From positions 453,501-517,500 of the forward strand of contig NW_024881505.1 of NCBI RefSeq assembly GCF_019059575.1: DNA of 64,000 nt, read 5' to 3'. The translations under genes and the position numbers were made by a program. The notes beneath the pieces are model-generated. The model was not told the DNA's origin. It saw only the letters and a program-made list of their open reading frames with translations, and did no database searches. The DNA comes from Amphibalanus amphitrite (taxonomy: Eukaryota > Arthropoda > Thecostraca > Balanomorpha > Balanidae). This document shows, in pieces, positions 54,091-64,000 of the stretch (position 1 is the stretch's first letter; each line of letters starts with the position of its first letter).

Positions 54091-55227
54091 CTTGAAACTT
54101 AATGGCTTAGCTCCGCATATTGTGCTACACAACCATAGTGCTTTGCAAATAGATTAACTTGCCGATAACACAAGTTGACAACATGTGCGATTCGAAACTG
54201 TATGGCATTAGTGTTCAATATGTGATAGCAACTTTTGGCTCTTGGTCTCTTGACATTTTGAAAGCTCAACTTTTGGCTCTTGGTCTCTTGACATTTTGAA
54301 AGCTCAAATACGCTGTCTCAAAATATTGAGATGTCTCTACGATGCCTATATATCGTACGGCATAGAAAGTGGCACAAAACTTTCAGGTGACTTAAATGGT
54401 ACGTGAGAAACGTTTCGTTTAAGCTTACGTTGTCTTTACGCCTAGATATGTTTTGTAAATAGGTCTGTTAAATTCATAGAGCATGGAATCGAAGTTTCTT
54501 GGAGTTATCGCGCTTGATCGTGTCAAGGCCATATATAGGATCGTGCGCAACTTATGCCCAACTTATGCCCTTTGCCTTTGTGGGAATCCTTCGCGAACAA
54601 ATGAAGAAATGAATGTTTTGTATACGGACAAAATGTGACATTACGCCAGAGTCCCCCGATTGCGGCGATATTTCTTGGTAACAGGTAAGCATTCGGGCAT
54701 GGCAGCGTGTGAAAAAAGATGAAACAGATTAACAGCAGAAAAACTCATTCACTCGCTATAGGCTTCCTCGCTCGTTTTAAAAATTTCATAAGGGAACTCA
54801 TTAAAATATCTGTGTAAAAACGTTTTTCATGTCACCGGTAGAATATTGCCTACCTACTGGTTTGGACGTTCGTACAAATTACTTCATTCAGCGTAATTTA
54901 TAAAAAGAAAATATCAAGAAATGTGCTCATTCTCTAATGGAGATAGTTTTATACCTTATTTATAGCTTGTATGTATCTACACATCAGCCACGTCCCACAT
55001 ACCTACCAACTTAGATATGCCTATCTCGAGTCAAATCTCACCGTATTCAGAGATGAAGCGAAGACCAGACTGATCGACTAAACAAACATAATTTGACCTA
55101 ACTTGCATACCTAGCTAGATTTAAAATAAATTCCCCCTTTTTGCAAAACATGAATATTAACTACCCTTTTCCAGAAACCCATATTTAGATTGAAACTAAC
55201 GACCCGGATGGGCTAAGCAAGTGTTAA
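54091..55227. other. SPAG17 upstream flank
   Basis: AT-rich, containing a short direct repeat (TTTTGGCTCTTGGTCTCTTG twice, at about 54233 and 54271). The SPAG17 promoter should lie here; no distinctive element was recognised. Confidence 0.4.
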
Positions 55228-56410
55228 CCCGCGACGGGCCGGGGGGGGGGGTGTTTGAACACCCCCCTTCCAGCGGTTTTTCGCTAATATCTCAACAACA
55301 ACAAAAAACGGTGGCGCGGAGCGCCGCCGTTTTTGGCACACCTGTTTGTGTATCTTTTTCGCACATGTTGTGAAAATTTCAGACACAGGTCGCCTTAGTT
55401 CAGGTCACCAGGTCACGCCAAGTGACCTCACCTCAGAAAAAAATAAGAATGCTCGTCATAGCTACACCGACTGATCGATTGCCTTGGACCTTTCAGCCAT
55501 TAATAAGAGCAACATTATCTATAAAATGTGTATCTCGGAATTTTGATATCGGTGACCTAAGGTCAGGTCAACTTTGCGGCCTCTCCATTATAATTCAATG
55601 GGAGAAAATTGAAAAGCCTCTTTTTGCACGAACGCTATTCTAGACACTCTCAAACATCGATATGTAGGTAAAATTGACACAATGAACCGGAAAATGGCAA
55701 CTGTGACTCCTCGTTATGTCCCCGAGGTCATCTCAGGTCACGAACAGAATCTAACAGTTTGTCGCTAATAACTTCTGATAGAGGTGTGCTAGAGCTTTGA
55801 AAACACCTTAGATGTGTTCGGCTCGACGTTGCGGATCGACTAATATGCAACATGACCTTTTCCGGTCAGGTCATGACCTTGACCTGAGGTCAAATTTTCA
55901 AGTTGACCTTTCAAGGTCAACTTATAGTTCATTCGACGCGTCTTGACGAGAGGAACACGATGCTGACAAAGGTAATGTCATGGCTCTTTTGAGTCAAAAG
56001 TTATTGTCGAAAAAAACGCTTTTCGTAAAAACGGCTATTTTTGGAGTTTTTGCCCTCTGGAGGCTAAACCGTTGACCTGAGGTCAAATCTGAGAACAATG
56101 CTCAGAAAGGCCTGTAAAAGGGCTATCGAATGCGATTTTCCGCGGCGCTGTAGCTCTATCGGTTCCCGAGATAGCCGTCGGCAGTTTCCAAAATGTTGAA
56201 ATAGTCAACATTTTACCTTTGGTGACCTCTGCTGACCTGACCTTTGACCTGCCCCCAAAAAATGACCGAAGTGTTTTCGTCCTTATTTTGGACGTTCTTT
56301 CGATTGCCGCTTACCGCGTGTCGCTACGTGGCCCAGGAGCCGAGTTAGAATGGGGTGTTCAGACACCCCCCGGCCCGGCGCGGAATCTCAGAGCACCGGC
56401 CCGGCGCGGG
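55228..56410. mobile_element. TTAA-flanked element 2, CCCGCG ends, AGGTCA-rich interior
   Basis: A 1183-bp element flanked by TTAA at 55224-55227 and 56411-56414. The left end CCCGCGACGGGCCGGGG mirrors the right end CCGGCCCGGCGCGGG. Subterminal hairpins GGGGTGTTTGAACACCCC and GGGGTGTTCAGACACCCC are present. The right terminal motif is doubled (CCGGCCCGGCGCGG, 12 bases, then again), as in element 1. Many AGGTCA half-sites at 55395-55435, 55548-55575, 55855-55925 and 56215-56250. No transposase frame. Length and layout equal element 1, although most of the sequence has diverged. Confidence 0.85.
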
Positions 56411-56859
56411 TTAATGCAATTTACGCTTTTTAAAGAGAAAATATATCTTTATAGCACGATGTAGGTATTCTTATTTTTTCAGGCTAGTTATTCGACTACA
56501 ATGAGCAATAATATAGTATCATCCGCCTTTCGCTAATAGTCATCGAATGCAAATACGGTCAGTCTCAAAACATGACCTTATTCACGATACCGCTACGCCT
56601 CACTACAGTATGTACACTACATACCATACGTTCAGCAATGCATGTTGATTGTTGGTGCTAGTGTCGGTCAGGACGATATCCTATTGCGATCAGGGCCACC
56701 CAATGGCTTTTGGCCAGCCATGTTCGTCGTTCGGCCGTGACGGTGCGACGCACCCGCCCCCCGGCGAGAAATACAAAGAGACTGCAAGTTTACCGTTAGC
56801 CATTCAGTACCCACTGAGATGAGCGAGCCAATTGGGTTGTGAGGCCGAGGCTAGCGCCG

Positions 56860-57191
56860 CCGCGCGGCAGCCGACGCCGAACCCGGAGAGGAACGGCCTC
56901 AGTCGGCTCAGTCGGTCGGCGGCGGCGGTGTCGCGTGCACGCAAGTCCTCCCATCGCTGTTTTTCTGGGCGCGAGCGGCCGGTCGGCGCAGAGCTGACCG
57001 GAGGCGACCGGCGAGGCGGCCTAACGGTAGTCGATGCGTAGAGTGCGCCGGGAGGCACACGGCCGGGCCGGGCAGTGACCGCTGCGTGCCGGCACCGACC
57101 GTCCGCTGGCCTCCGCGGCCCGTGCAGGAGTGAAAAGTAGCACAGCGCTCACCTGACCAGTGACCGGCGTCAAAATACCCAGGAGTGACCG
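56860..57191 (+). promoter_or_regulatory. CpG island and possible non-coding first exon of the sulfotransferase gene
   Basis: GC-rich block ending at a good donor GACCG/GTGAGTG (57191/57192). A matching acceptor TTCCATTTCAG ends at 60743, 49 bases before the sulfotransferase ATG. If joined, the 3.55-kb intron would hold the transposon cluster. This is inferred from splice signals only. Confidence 0.4.
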
Positions 57192-57974
57192 GTGAGTGAA
57201 TGTAATTTATTTCTAATAATATTTGCACGAACCAGTTAATGTAGGTAAGTACATTGTGAGTGTGCAGAATGGCGGTATTGGCGTCTGGTTATGCATATGG
57301 TATAACATATGCATACATACCTGTAACATACATACATGGTAAAACCTCCAGGCCATATTTGTTGCGAGTGCATGGGATCATATCCATGGCGCTAATGAGT
57401 GGTCCTGTGTGTAGGTTAGGTTAGACCTGCTCTGCGCTCGTATCCATTGGTAGTTAATTTGTGGTCATGGCCTGAGCTCGGAGCGTGAGTTTCTGACGGT
57501 AATGTTAATTATTTGTAAGAATATCTGATCGAGCCGGTTATTGGTTAATGTGCAGAATGGCGGAATCGGGGTCTGGTTATGGATGACCTCAACGTGAAGC
57601 TAATAGCCATTTTTATGCTGAACGCCAAATGGGCTATATCTTGATGAAATGACATTTAGCATATACGATATAACACCATACCTACATTTGTCATGCCAAT
57701 GCCGTCACGCTCATCTATCCGATTTGAACGACAAATCCTCCTGGGGCTAAACACTTAAGCAGCATTGGCGTTTTCCCAGCCGCTAACGTGCAGAGGGGTG
57801 GGGTGGGGAAGGGGCCGATCGCACTCCCAGTCGTTCGTCACTGTTCGAGCTATTACATAGTTATGGCCGCGCGCACACACCGTGACCATACGAAAAACAG
57901 TCGAGCTGCCCGAAGTATCACACGCTTGCCACATCCGTGTCGAGCGTAGATGTGGCGCAGTGTGAGTCGATTAC
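57192..57974. other. Spacer (possible sulfotransferase intron 1)
   Basis: It contains a diverged direct repeat: AATTATTTSTAAKAATAT and GTGCAGAATGGCGG occur at about 57205-57290 and again at about 57505-57575. No exon recognised. Confidence 0.4.
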
Positions 57975-58256
57975 ATGACAAAAAGTCAAAAGACAAAAAG
58001 TCAAAAGACAAAAAGTCAAATGCCAAAAAGTCAAAAGACAAAAAGTCAAAAAGATAAAAGTCAAATGGCAAAAAGTCAAATCCGCTAAAAAATTGACCTT
58101 TTAGTTTTGACTTTTGACGTTTTGACTTTTATACATTTTGACTTTCTTCCATTTGACTTTTATCCCTTTTGACTTTTTGCATTTGACTTTTTGTCTGTTG
58201 ACTTTTTGTCTTTTGACTTTTTGTCTTTTGACTTTTTGTCATTTGACTTTTTGTCC
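57975..58256. repeat. Long hairpin made of GACAAAAAGTCAAAA tandem units
   Basis: The left arm (57975-58085) is tandem copies of about GACAAAAAGTCAAAA. The right arm (58097-58256) is tandem copies of the reverse complement. The two arms meet near 58090, giving an inverted repeat of about 280 bases. Frames of Asp-Phe-Leu-Ser repeats through it are artefacts of the 15-base period. Confidence 0.85.
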
Positions 58257-58594
58257 GGTTACCGTATGAGTCGTCTGTCGTCCCCACGAAACCGCATGCA
58301 CCGGCCGCATGAGCAGCGCGGCGACCCGGGCTCGGCCCGCACACCGATAAAATGCCGGCGTGCCGCGGTCACCCCGCCAGTCGACTGCGCATTATGCAGG
58401 GGAGACGAGACAGGTGACCGCAAGCTCGTAAGGTGGCTCGAGGCGACACACCGAGAGATATTCCATAAAACAAAACGGTCATTGAGGCATAAGAGACAAA
58501 AGCGTTGCTTTCCGAGTTCTAATGTTGAGATCAGCGGCGAGCTTGGGTACCTACACTTCATATCGTTCTATTCATGATTTTTTTTTTCAGGTTT
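58257..58594. other. Spacer
   Basis: GC-richer at 58280-58400. No recognisable gene. Confidence 0.4.
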
Positions 58595-59302
58595 ATTAAC
58601 CCTTGCCCATATTGGCGTTTTCTGCAGTCGCAAACATGTATGTACATATGGGGTTCATTGGTCCGTTGGATTTCCCCAGCCTCTCTGCTCCCGATGGAGC
58701 TGAGATTCGCGGAAACTTTTGCCCGTGACAAGAAGAATCCGATAATACCCAATTTTAAGATCCTAGGGCAATGGTTGACCTTCCAGGTCAGGTCAACGAC
58801 CGAAAAGTTGTAAATATCGGGGCCTGTTATAACTTCTTAAAGTGAGGCGCTACTACAGGGGCGCGGGAACGACTTTCAGACTGGGGGGCACCCCATAATA
58901 GAGATCAACCGGGTACCCCAAATCTAGTCTTCTCACCGGTTTTAGGCCACTTATTTTTCACCCCTTGGCTTTTTTCAACACAAAAGAAAACATTTGCAAA
59001 AAAGTACGACATTCCGTCTCAAAGTTGTGGGGGCACAGCCCCCACGGCCCCAGAGTTGAGGGGGCAAGCTGCCCCCACTGCCCCCCCCCCCCGGTTCCCG
59101 CGCCTATGCGCTACTATGTGTTTTTTCGAGGTCCTGATTCCGAATTTCACTTTCATTTTGATCGGAGAAGATGCATTCATGCATTTGAGAAGGGTCCTGT
59201 AATGAGGTCATTGGTAGCTACAATTTTTATATCACGGAAGTTAAATATCGATGACCTAAGGTCAGGTCAATTTCTTGACCTCACCGTTATATGTAAGTCA
59301 AT
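58595..59302. repeat. TTAACCCTTGCCC-type repeat, interrupted
   Basis: Left end TTAACCCTTGCCCATATTGG, related to 4211-4450. It continues after the hAT-like insertion at 58856-59108 into an AGGTCA-containing part (about 59250-59285). No right terminus was found. Confidence 0.55.
58856..59108. mobile_element. hAT-like miniature element with 8-bp target duplication
   Basis: 253 bp. Ends CAGGGGCGCGGGAAC and the complement of CATAGGCGCGGGAAC, flanked by perfect 8-mers CGCTACTA at 58848-58855 and 59109-59116. CA...TG ends with 8-bp duplication are hAT traits (family knowledge). No coding capacity. It is the uninterrupted relative of 38320-39749, in the opposite orientation. Confidence 0.88.
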
Positions 59303-59473
59303 CATAGGCGGCGGAACGGGGAGGGCACCGGGGCACCGTGCCCCCCTTTGATTTTTTTTTGCATTTTAACATTAGCCCAATGGGCGTTGCAATGTTGCAT
59401 GGAAGGAATGGGACCAAAAGTCAGCAGTGCCCCCCCCCCCCCCCCCTTAATTGAGGGTGTTCCGCCGCTATTG
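59303..59473. mobile_element. Second hAT-like miniature element with 8-bp target duplication
   Basis: 171 bp. Ends CATAGGCGGCGGAAC and the complement of CAATAGCGGCGGAAC, flanked by perfect 8-mers AAGTCAAT at 59295-59302 and 59474-59481. The interior has G- and C-runs and no frame. It is related in its ends to 58856-59108 but different inside. Confidence 0.88.
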
Positions 59474-59673
59474 AAGTCAATGGGGGGGGGGAAATCAACC
59501 CCTACCCCTGTTTTTTTTTTCACTAAAACGCGTCGGAATGGCCCAATATACCATGACTGAATTCATATACGATCAACCTTGACTATCAATAGGTATGCTA
59601 AATTGAACGGCGGTTCATGTAAGGTGTAAATAAACGGCCTCAGTACACTTATATATATTTTATTGGACGTTAA

Positions 59674-60610
59674 CCCGGCAGTTGCTGCAGGGTATTTCGC
59701 CACCCACCGTTTGCTGGGGGGGGGGGGTTAAACGCCCCCAGCCGATAACTCGAGAACCAATAGGCGCAGCGAAACGCACCAGGCGGCAAACGAAAGAACG
59801 CGACGAGACGCTTCAGACGAGTACTTTAAAGTTGAATTTTGAGGTCACAGGTCGGGTCAAGGTCAGGTCAAACACCTGAAATCGGGTTTTCAGTAGCATG
59901 GATTTCAGGACTTCGCAATGGGCGCCTCTCGTCATAAACTCTATCAAAACGGTGCACAATCCATCATTGTCATATAAGGCCTTCGAGAGTGTGAGCTCCA
60001 TGTAGGGGCCATTCAAGCATAGGTCAAGGTCAAGGTCAGATCAACCGGGTAGACACATATCCCCGAAAATCAAAACTGATATTCGCAGCCTGTGACACAT
60101 GTTTTATGGGTAATTTGGGGCGTAGAACGCGATGGTGACATTCATTTTATCATATGTGATACGTGTTTGGTTCAAAAAGTTCAATTTAAGAAATGCATGT
60201 ATCATGGTCGTGAAGTAGTCACGAGAAATTGCCAAGATTCAGTTCAAGATTTTGGAAAATGCGGAACGATAATCAACAATCAAAGATAGCCATCATTTGA
60301 TTGTTCATGGTATTGGCAGTCTAATGGCGTTTACGCCATGTCTGTATGTCTATTCTGTGATTTTATATGATTTTTTGAACATATGCCGTTTTTGGTCGAA
60401 AACTCAGAAATCATGACGTCACTAAAAACCTCGATATCTAAAAAAATTTTCGAATGATTTTTTTAAACTTTGTCACAATAAACTTCAATCAATTCCCTAC
60501 AGGTACGCACTACGCAAGTTTTGACGCGCCCATGCGGCGCGCCGTTTTTATGCTATGGCCCGGGAAAAAAGTGGGGGCGTTTAACGCCCCCCCCCCCAGC
60601 AACTCGCGGG
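59674..60610. mobile_element. TTAA-flanked element 3, CCCGSSAGTTGCTG ends
   Basis: A 937-bp element flanked by TTAA at 59670-59673 and 60611-60614. Ends CCCGGCAGTTGCTG and the complement of CCCGCGAGTTGCTG. Subterminal hairpins contain GTTTAACGCCCCC or its equivalent. Here the duplicated end motif (TTGCTG) is on the left. AGGTCA sites at 59842-59870 and 60020-60043. No transposase frame. The right end is 182 bases before the sulfotransferase ATG. Confidence 0.83.
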
Positions 60611-60792
60611 TTAAAGAGTGTAAATGAACTTTTGAAACACCCCGTAGATTGTTGTAGTTCGTCATTAACCTGCATCGGCATAAGTGGAGACCCAGGCGAC
60701 CTTATGTAGTGTGATAACACAACTTTCCTTGCTTCCATTTCAGACATAGTCACTGTCGTGAAAAACCCACACATGCAAGTCAGCTAGGAATC

Positions 60793-61881
60793 ATGCTAAA
60801 GAGGCTGCGCGTCTCCAACAGACTCGGTGCTGCGCTGGTGTCGGTGGCCGTGTTCTGCCTGGTGGCGGTGACCCGACCCCGGACGGTGCCGCTGGCCGCC
60901 CCCGCCGACACAGACGGCCGGATCGGCGGCCGGCCCATCGCCGAGCTGTGGGTGCCCAGCCGGCCGGCGCACGCCTGGTTCACCAGCGCCCAGTGCCGGC
61001 CGCTGCTCACCCGCTTCACGTGCGACCAGTGTCTGCCGCTCGTCTACCTGGCGTCGTTCCCCAGGTCAGGGAACACCTGGCTCCGCTACCTGCTGGAGGC
61101 CTCTACGGGACTTGTCACTACAGCTGGACTGCCTGACTTTTGGACGTACCGAAATCAAACCCCAGGCAAAATTGTCTTGGACCTTGAGCAGCTCTGGGAT
61201 GCGACACGGGCAGACAGAGAGCTGATTTCTTACGGATACCTTGGGGAGAAGATTCCGTGGTCTCAAGGTATCGGTATCGTTTCCAAGACACACTATTATC
61301 CTGAGCCATGGAATGTAACGGAGGCTGAAGATGCTCCGCACGGGCTGTCGCCTTTTCCTAGCGACCGCCCACGACGAGCCGTACTGCTCATACGCGATCC
61401 ATTCAAATCGATAATTTCTCTTCGGAAATATGGCGAAACACGATCAGTTCGTAACGAAAAAGATATGACGTATCTGTATCGTGGAGAAGATTGGTTGAAT
61501 TATGCTATGCACTTACCGCACGTGTGGTTTAATATGAATGCAGAGTGGCTGCAGGCAACCAACGAGACACATGTGGTGCTGTATGAGCGTCTGCGGCAGG
61601 ACCCGATGGGGGAGCTGCGCGCGCTGCTGCGCTTCCTGCAGGTGGAGCCCGACCGGCGGCGGCTGGAGTGTCTGCGCGGCGAGCTGGAGGGGATCGCGCA
61701 CAACCACCGGCACGGCGTGGTGCCCGACGGCGAGACGTACCCGCTGCGGGTGCGGGCCGAGCTCTGGAGCTACATCCACCAGCTGCACTGGCTCCTCAGA
61801 GACAGAGGTTACCCGGGACTGCCCCTGCAACACTACTCGTTTGCAGACGAGTTCGGTGATATTAATATACGGATGCGTTGA
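60793..61881 (+). CDS. Golgi type II membrane sulfotransferase (WSCD-like domain)
   Basis: 362 residues in a single coding exon. A short basic N-terminus and one hydrophobic segment (about 12-27) fit a type II Golgi anchor. The PAPS 5'-phosphosulfate loop is LASFPRSGNTWLRYLLE (about 86-102) and the 3'-phosphate-binding segment is AVLLIRDPFKSIIS (about 196-209). A His in KTHYYP (about 165-170) lies between them. The closest family I recognise is the WSCD-type carbohydrate sulfotransferase, without WSC domains. Such enzymes transfer sulfate from PAPS to glycan hydroxyls in the Golgi lumen; the acceptor here is unknown. NVT (174-176) and NET (257-259) are possible N-glycosylation sites. A splice acceptor at 60743 implies an upstream non-coding exon. 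The middle of the gene (about 61100-61560) is clearly less GC-rich than both ends. An AATAAA at 62481-62486 may end the transcript. Confidence 0.82.
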   Translation: MLKRLRVSNRLGAALVSVAVFCLVAVTRPRTVPLAAPADTDGRIGGRPIAELWVPSRPAHAWFTSAQCRPLLTRFTCDQCLPLVYLASFPRSGNTWLRYLLEASTGLVTTAGLPDFWTYRNQTPGKIVLDLEQLWDATRADRELISYGYLGEKIPWSQGIGIVSKTHYYPEPWNVTEAEDAPHGLSPFPSDRPRRAVLLIRDPFKSIISLRKYGETRSVRNEKDMTYLYRGEDWLNYAMHLPHVWFNMNAEWLQATNETHVVLYERLRQDPMGELRALLRFLQVEPDRRRLECLRGELEGIAHNHRHGVVPDGETYPLRVRAELWSYIHQLHWLLRDRGYPGLPLQHYSFADEFGDINIRMR

Positions 61882-63323
61882 ACATGACAATGGTTTCAAA
61901 ATGTGTTAATTGTGCACAACACTGGTTTTTCTGCCGATCGTTTTCATGTCTCGCAGCCTCTTCATTGTTTCAGGTTATTTTTAACGTTTTTAAACGTGCG
62001 ACGTACAACGTGCAACGTCACTTACTCACTTGTATATCACCATTCGTATAGCTTCCTGACATGTGCATGGATCCAAGTGTGGATCTGTGACCTCAGTGGA
62101 TCTCGAAGCTACCAGTAACTCCATGTTAGGATCTGTGATCCCACTGGATATAGGGTCTAGATCTAAGATTTCATATGATATGACGATAAATCAAGGACAT
62201 AGATCTATGATCCGTGTGGATCCCATCATGTACAACCTTTGAAACTATGTTTTCCAATCCTACACAAAGCTACCAAAGTCAAGCATAACTTTTTGTGAGT
62301 TGCAACAAGCGGATGTCTAGGATTTCTGTGTTGACAAAAAGAAGTGATGATATGTGATGTCACTCAAAGTCTCATAGACCTCTGTATACCGAGGTCTATG
62401 TCAGATACAGAGGTTTATGTCGCACTGCTTCTTAAGTAAAAAATAGACTATGATATGTATATGATCCCAATGATTCTCTAAATAAACTAAAGAGTGGGAT
62501 CTAGTTATAATCCCATCAGATTCGAGATCAGGATCCATGGGATGAGGTCCCAGATCCATTTTCTAGGATCCATGCATATGTCCGATAGCTTCATCGCAGG
62601 GTGGGACTCGTTTGGCACGGGTAAGGTCACCCGCCTAGCCTGGTTAAAACTGCATACTCTGCTATGACATAACCTTTGGCCCAAAGGGTAGTGTGTCGGA
62701 GGCAGGGAATACGTATTTCTGTGGCGAGCTCTCGAGCTTTCTTTCTCGAGCGAGCTTTCTGCAGGCCAACGTCCAGGCTGGACGCTGGCCTGGCGTGCCG
62801 GGCAGCTGAATCATGGCGGCAAAAACTACTGTAATATTCACTGCGCTGTGCGCTCCAGCGTAAATATTTAATGCTGATTCGTGCAGCTGCTGGATGTCGG
62901 CGTGTGAAAGCCACAACGAATGTTTTGTTGTGAAGTGACTAGTGTGCGACTCAGGAAGCAAGTTTATGGGCAGGTCACGATTATAACGGCGCTAGCTTGT
63001 TCCGACTGCCGACTTCCGGACTCGGGTGGTTTGTGAGGGAACATTTGTTTTTAGAATGGTAATTTTGTTAATGACTGCTTTGTTATCCGTTTGTTATTTC
63101 TTTGTGAGCTGAGTGTAGGCATATCAGTCAACTAAGAATTGTGAAAAGGGCATTGTGAAGACCATTTTCAGTTTTTTTTTTCTGAAATGGAAGTTACATA
63201 CCTATACTGTTTAGTGTAAGCATTAGGTACTTACCCTACTGTCTAACCAAACGCATTAACAGTCAAATACATCTCAACGCGCAGACCGGAAGAGGAACAG
63301 CCTTCTAATGTGTTTTTTATGAT

Positions 63324-63326
<3 letters not shown>
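61882..63326. other. 3' flank of the sulfotransferase gene
   Basis: Possible long 3' UTR to the AATAAA at 62481-62486. GGATC words (GGATCYRTGAYC-like) recur between 62070 and 62570. No further gene recognised. Confidence 0.4.
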
Positions 63327-63410
<84 letters not shown>

Positions 63411-63413
63411 GAG

Positions 63414-63475
<62 letters not shown>
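63327..63475. repeat. (GA)n microsatellite with GGAGAGA interruptions
   Basis: About 150 bases of GA repeats, interrupted near 63402-63422 by three GAGGAGA steps. Confidence 0.95.
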
Positions 63476-63477
<2 letters not shown>

Positions 63478-64000
63478 AAGAGGCCTGCATTTAATCAGAT
63501 GCTTGGGTAAATATGCCCCACACTTTACGGCGCTTCAGAATAAAATCATTGAAACGTCAATTAAACGACGTACCTACACGATACAAATAGTAATCTAACA
63601 TATACGTTATGTAGGTACCTTTGGCCGTGGAGAAAGGACATGCTGTTCTTCATGAATGGCTTTTAAAGTATGAACCTACCTAATCTAATGTCATACCCAA
63701 AAGATATGCTTCGCAGTTCGCTGGGTGGATCCGTAGGTCGTGTCAGCCCCGCGCACCTCTCCCCTCTCCTGCACGCCGCTCTGCACAGGCGCCGTCTGCG
63801 GCGCTCTCTCGCTCATGAATTTCTAATGAATCACGATGCAACCAGCTGAGCCGCCGCTCTGGTGGACCGGTTCCGTTAACAACCAGCAGCGGTGGAGTGC
63901 CGTGCCGACGACCTGCGGAGTCACTGAGAACGTTCAGCGGCTGCAGCCGGAGCGGGCCGGCCGGCCGGAGGCGCGGAAAACCCGCCGTCATAGCCACCTC
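63476..64000. other. Window end, GC-rich from 63720
   Basis: The last 280 bases are CpG-rich and could be a promoter or first exon of a gene continuing outside the window. An open minus frame (63997-63743) there has no family resemblance. Confidence 0.35.

Noticed and set aside
57853-58577. Open frames with Asp-Phe-Leu-Ser repeats
   Set aside because: Periodic translation of the 15-bp hairpin repeat, present on both strands.
63743-63997. 84-codon minus frame at the window edge
   Set aside because: CpG-rich composition without any motif; it may be UTR of a gene outside the window.

Overview
The window is animal nuclear DNA. It has GT-AG introns, AATAAA polyadenylation signals, GC-rich exons in AT-richer spacers, CpG-rich islands and many small transposon remnants. 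Nothing bacterial, organellar or viral was recognised. A clip-domain serine protease homologue of the prophenoloxidase-cofactor type points to an arthropod. An intact SPAG17 (PF6) gene, a central-pair protein of 9+2 motile axonemes, points to a lineage with flagellate sperm. Within Crustacea that fits barnacles and their relatives better than decapods or copepods. This taxonomic call is an inference.

Layout: 0.2-1.6 kb (+) single-exon serine protease homologue with the catalytic Ser replaced by Gly. 2.4-3.2 kb (+) two-exon secreted protein ending in a 37-residue Asp tract. 4.2-11.0 kb repeats: an inverted-repeat-bounded segment with a CpG-rich promoter-like block and a 136-bp satellite, then a TTAA-flanked element. 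11.4-16.0 kb (-) three-exon ZC2HC zinc-finger gene. 16-25 kb mostly non-coding with foldbacks. 25.6-27.0 kb (-) TNFAIP8-family gene in two exons. 27-33 kb non-coding: GC islands and a G/T-only-like tract. 33.7-37.4 kb (-) NDUFA13 (GRIM-19) in three exons. 38.3-39.7 kb two nested transposons. 40.8-54.1 kb (-) SPAG17, reconstructed as 30 coding exons with consistent phases, total 6420 nt (2139 residues plus stop). 55.2-60.6 kb a cluster of TTAA-flanked and hAT-like miniature elements. 60.8-61.9 kb (+) Golgi-type sulfotransferase with its coding sequence in one exon; an upstream non-coding exon near 57.1 kb is possible, which would place the transposon cluster in its first intron.

The genes do not form one pathway. 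They are innate immunity (protease homologue, TNFAIP8), mitochondrial complex I (NDUFA13), axoneme (SPAG17), Golgi sulfation and an unknown Asp-rich secreted protein. The least ordinary content is the transposon layer: three TTAA-flanked elements with hairpin ends and AGGTCA-rich interiors, one of them inserted into a hAT-like element whose uninterrupted relative lies 19 kb away in the same window. All gene models come from reading splice sites and frames by eye, without transcript data.
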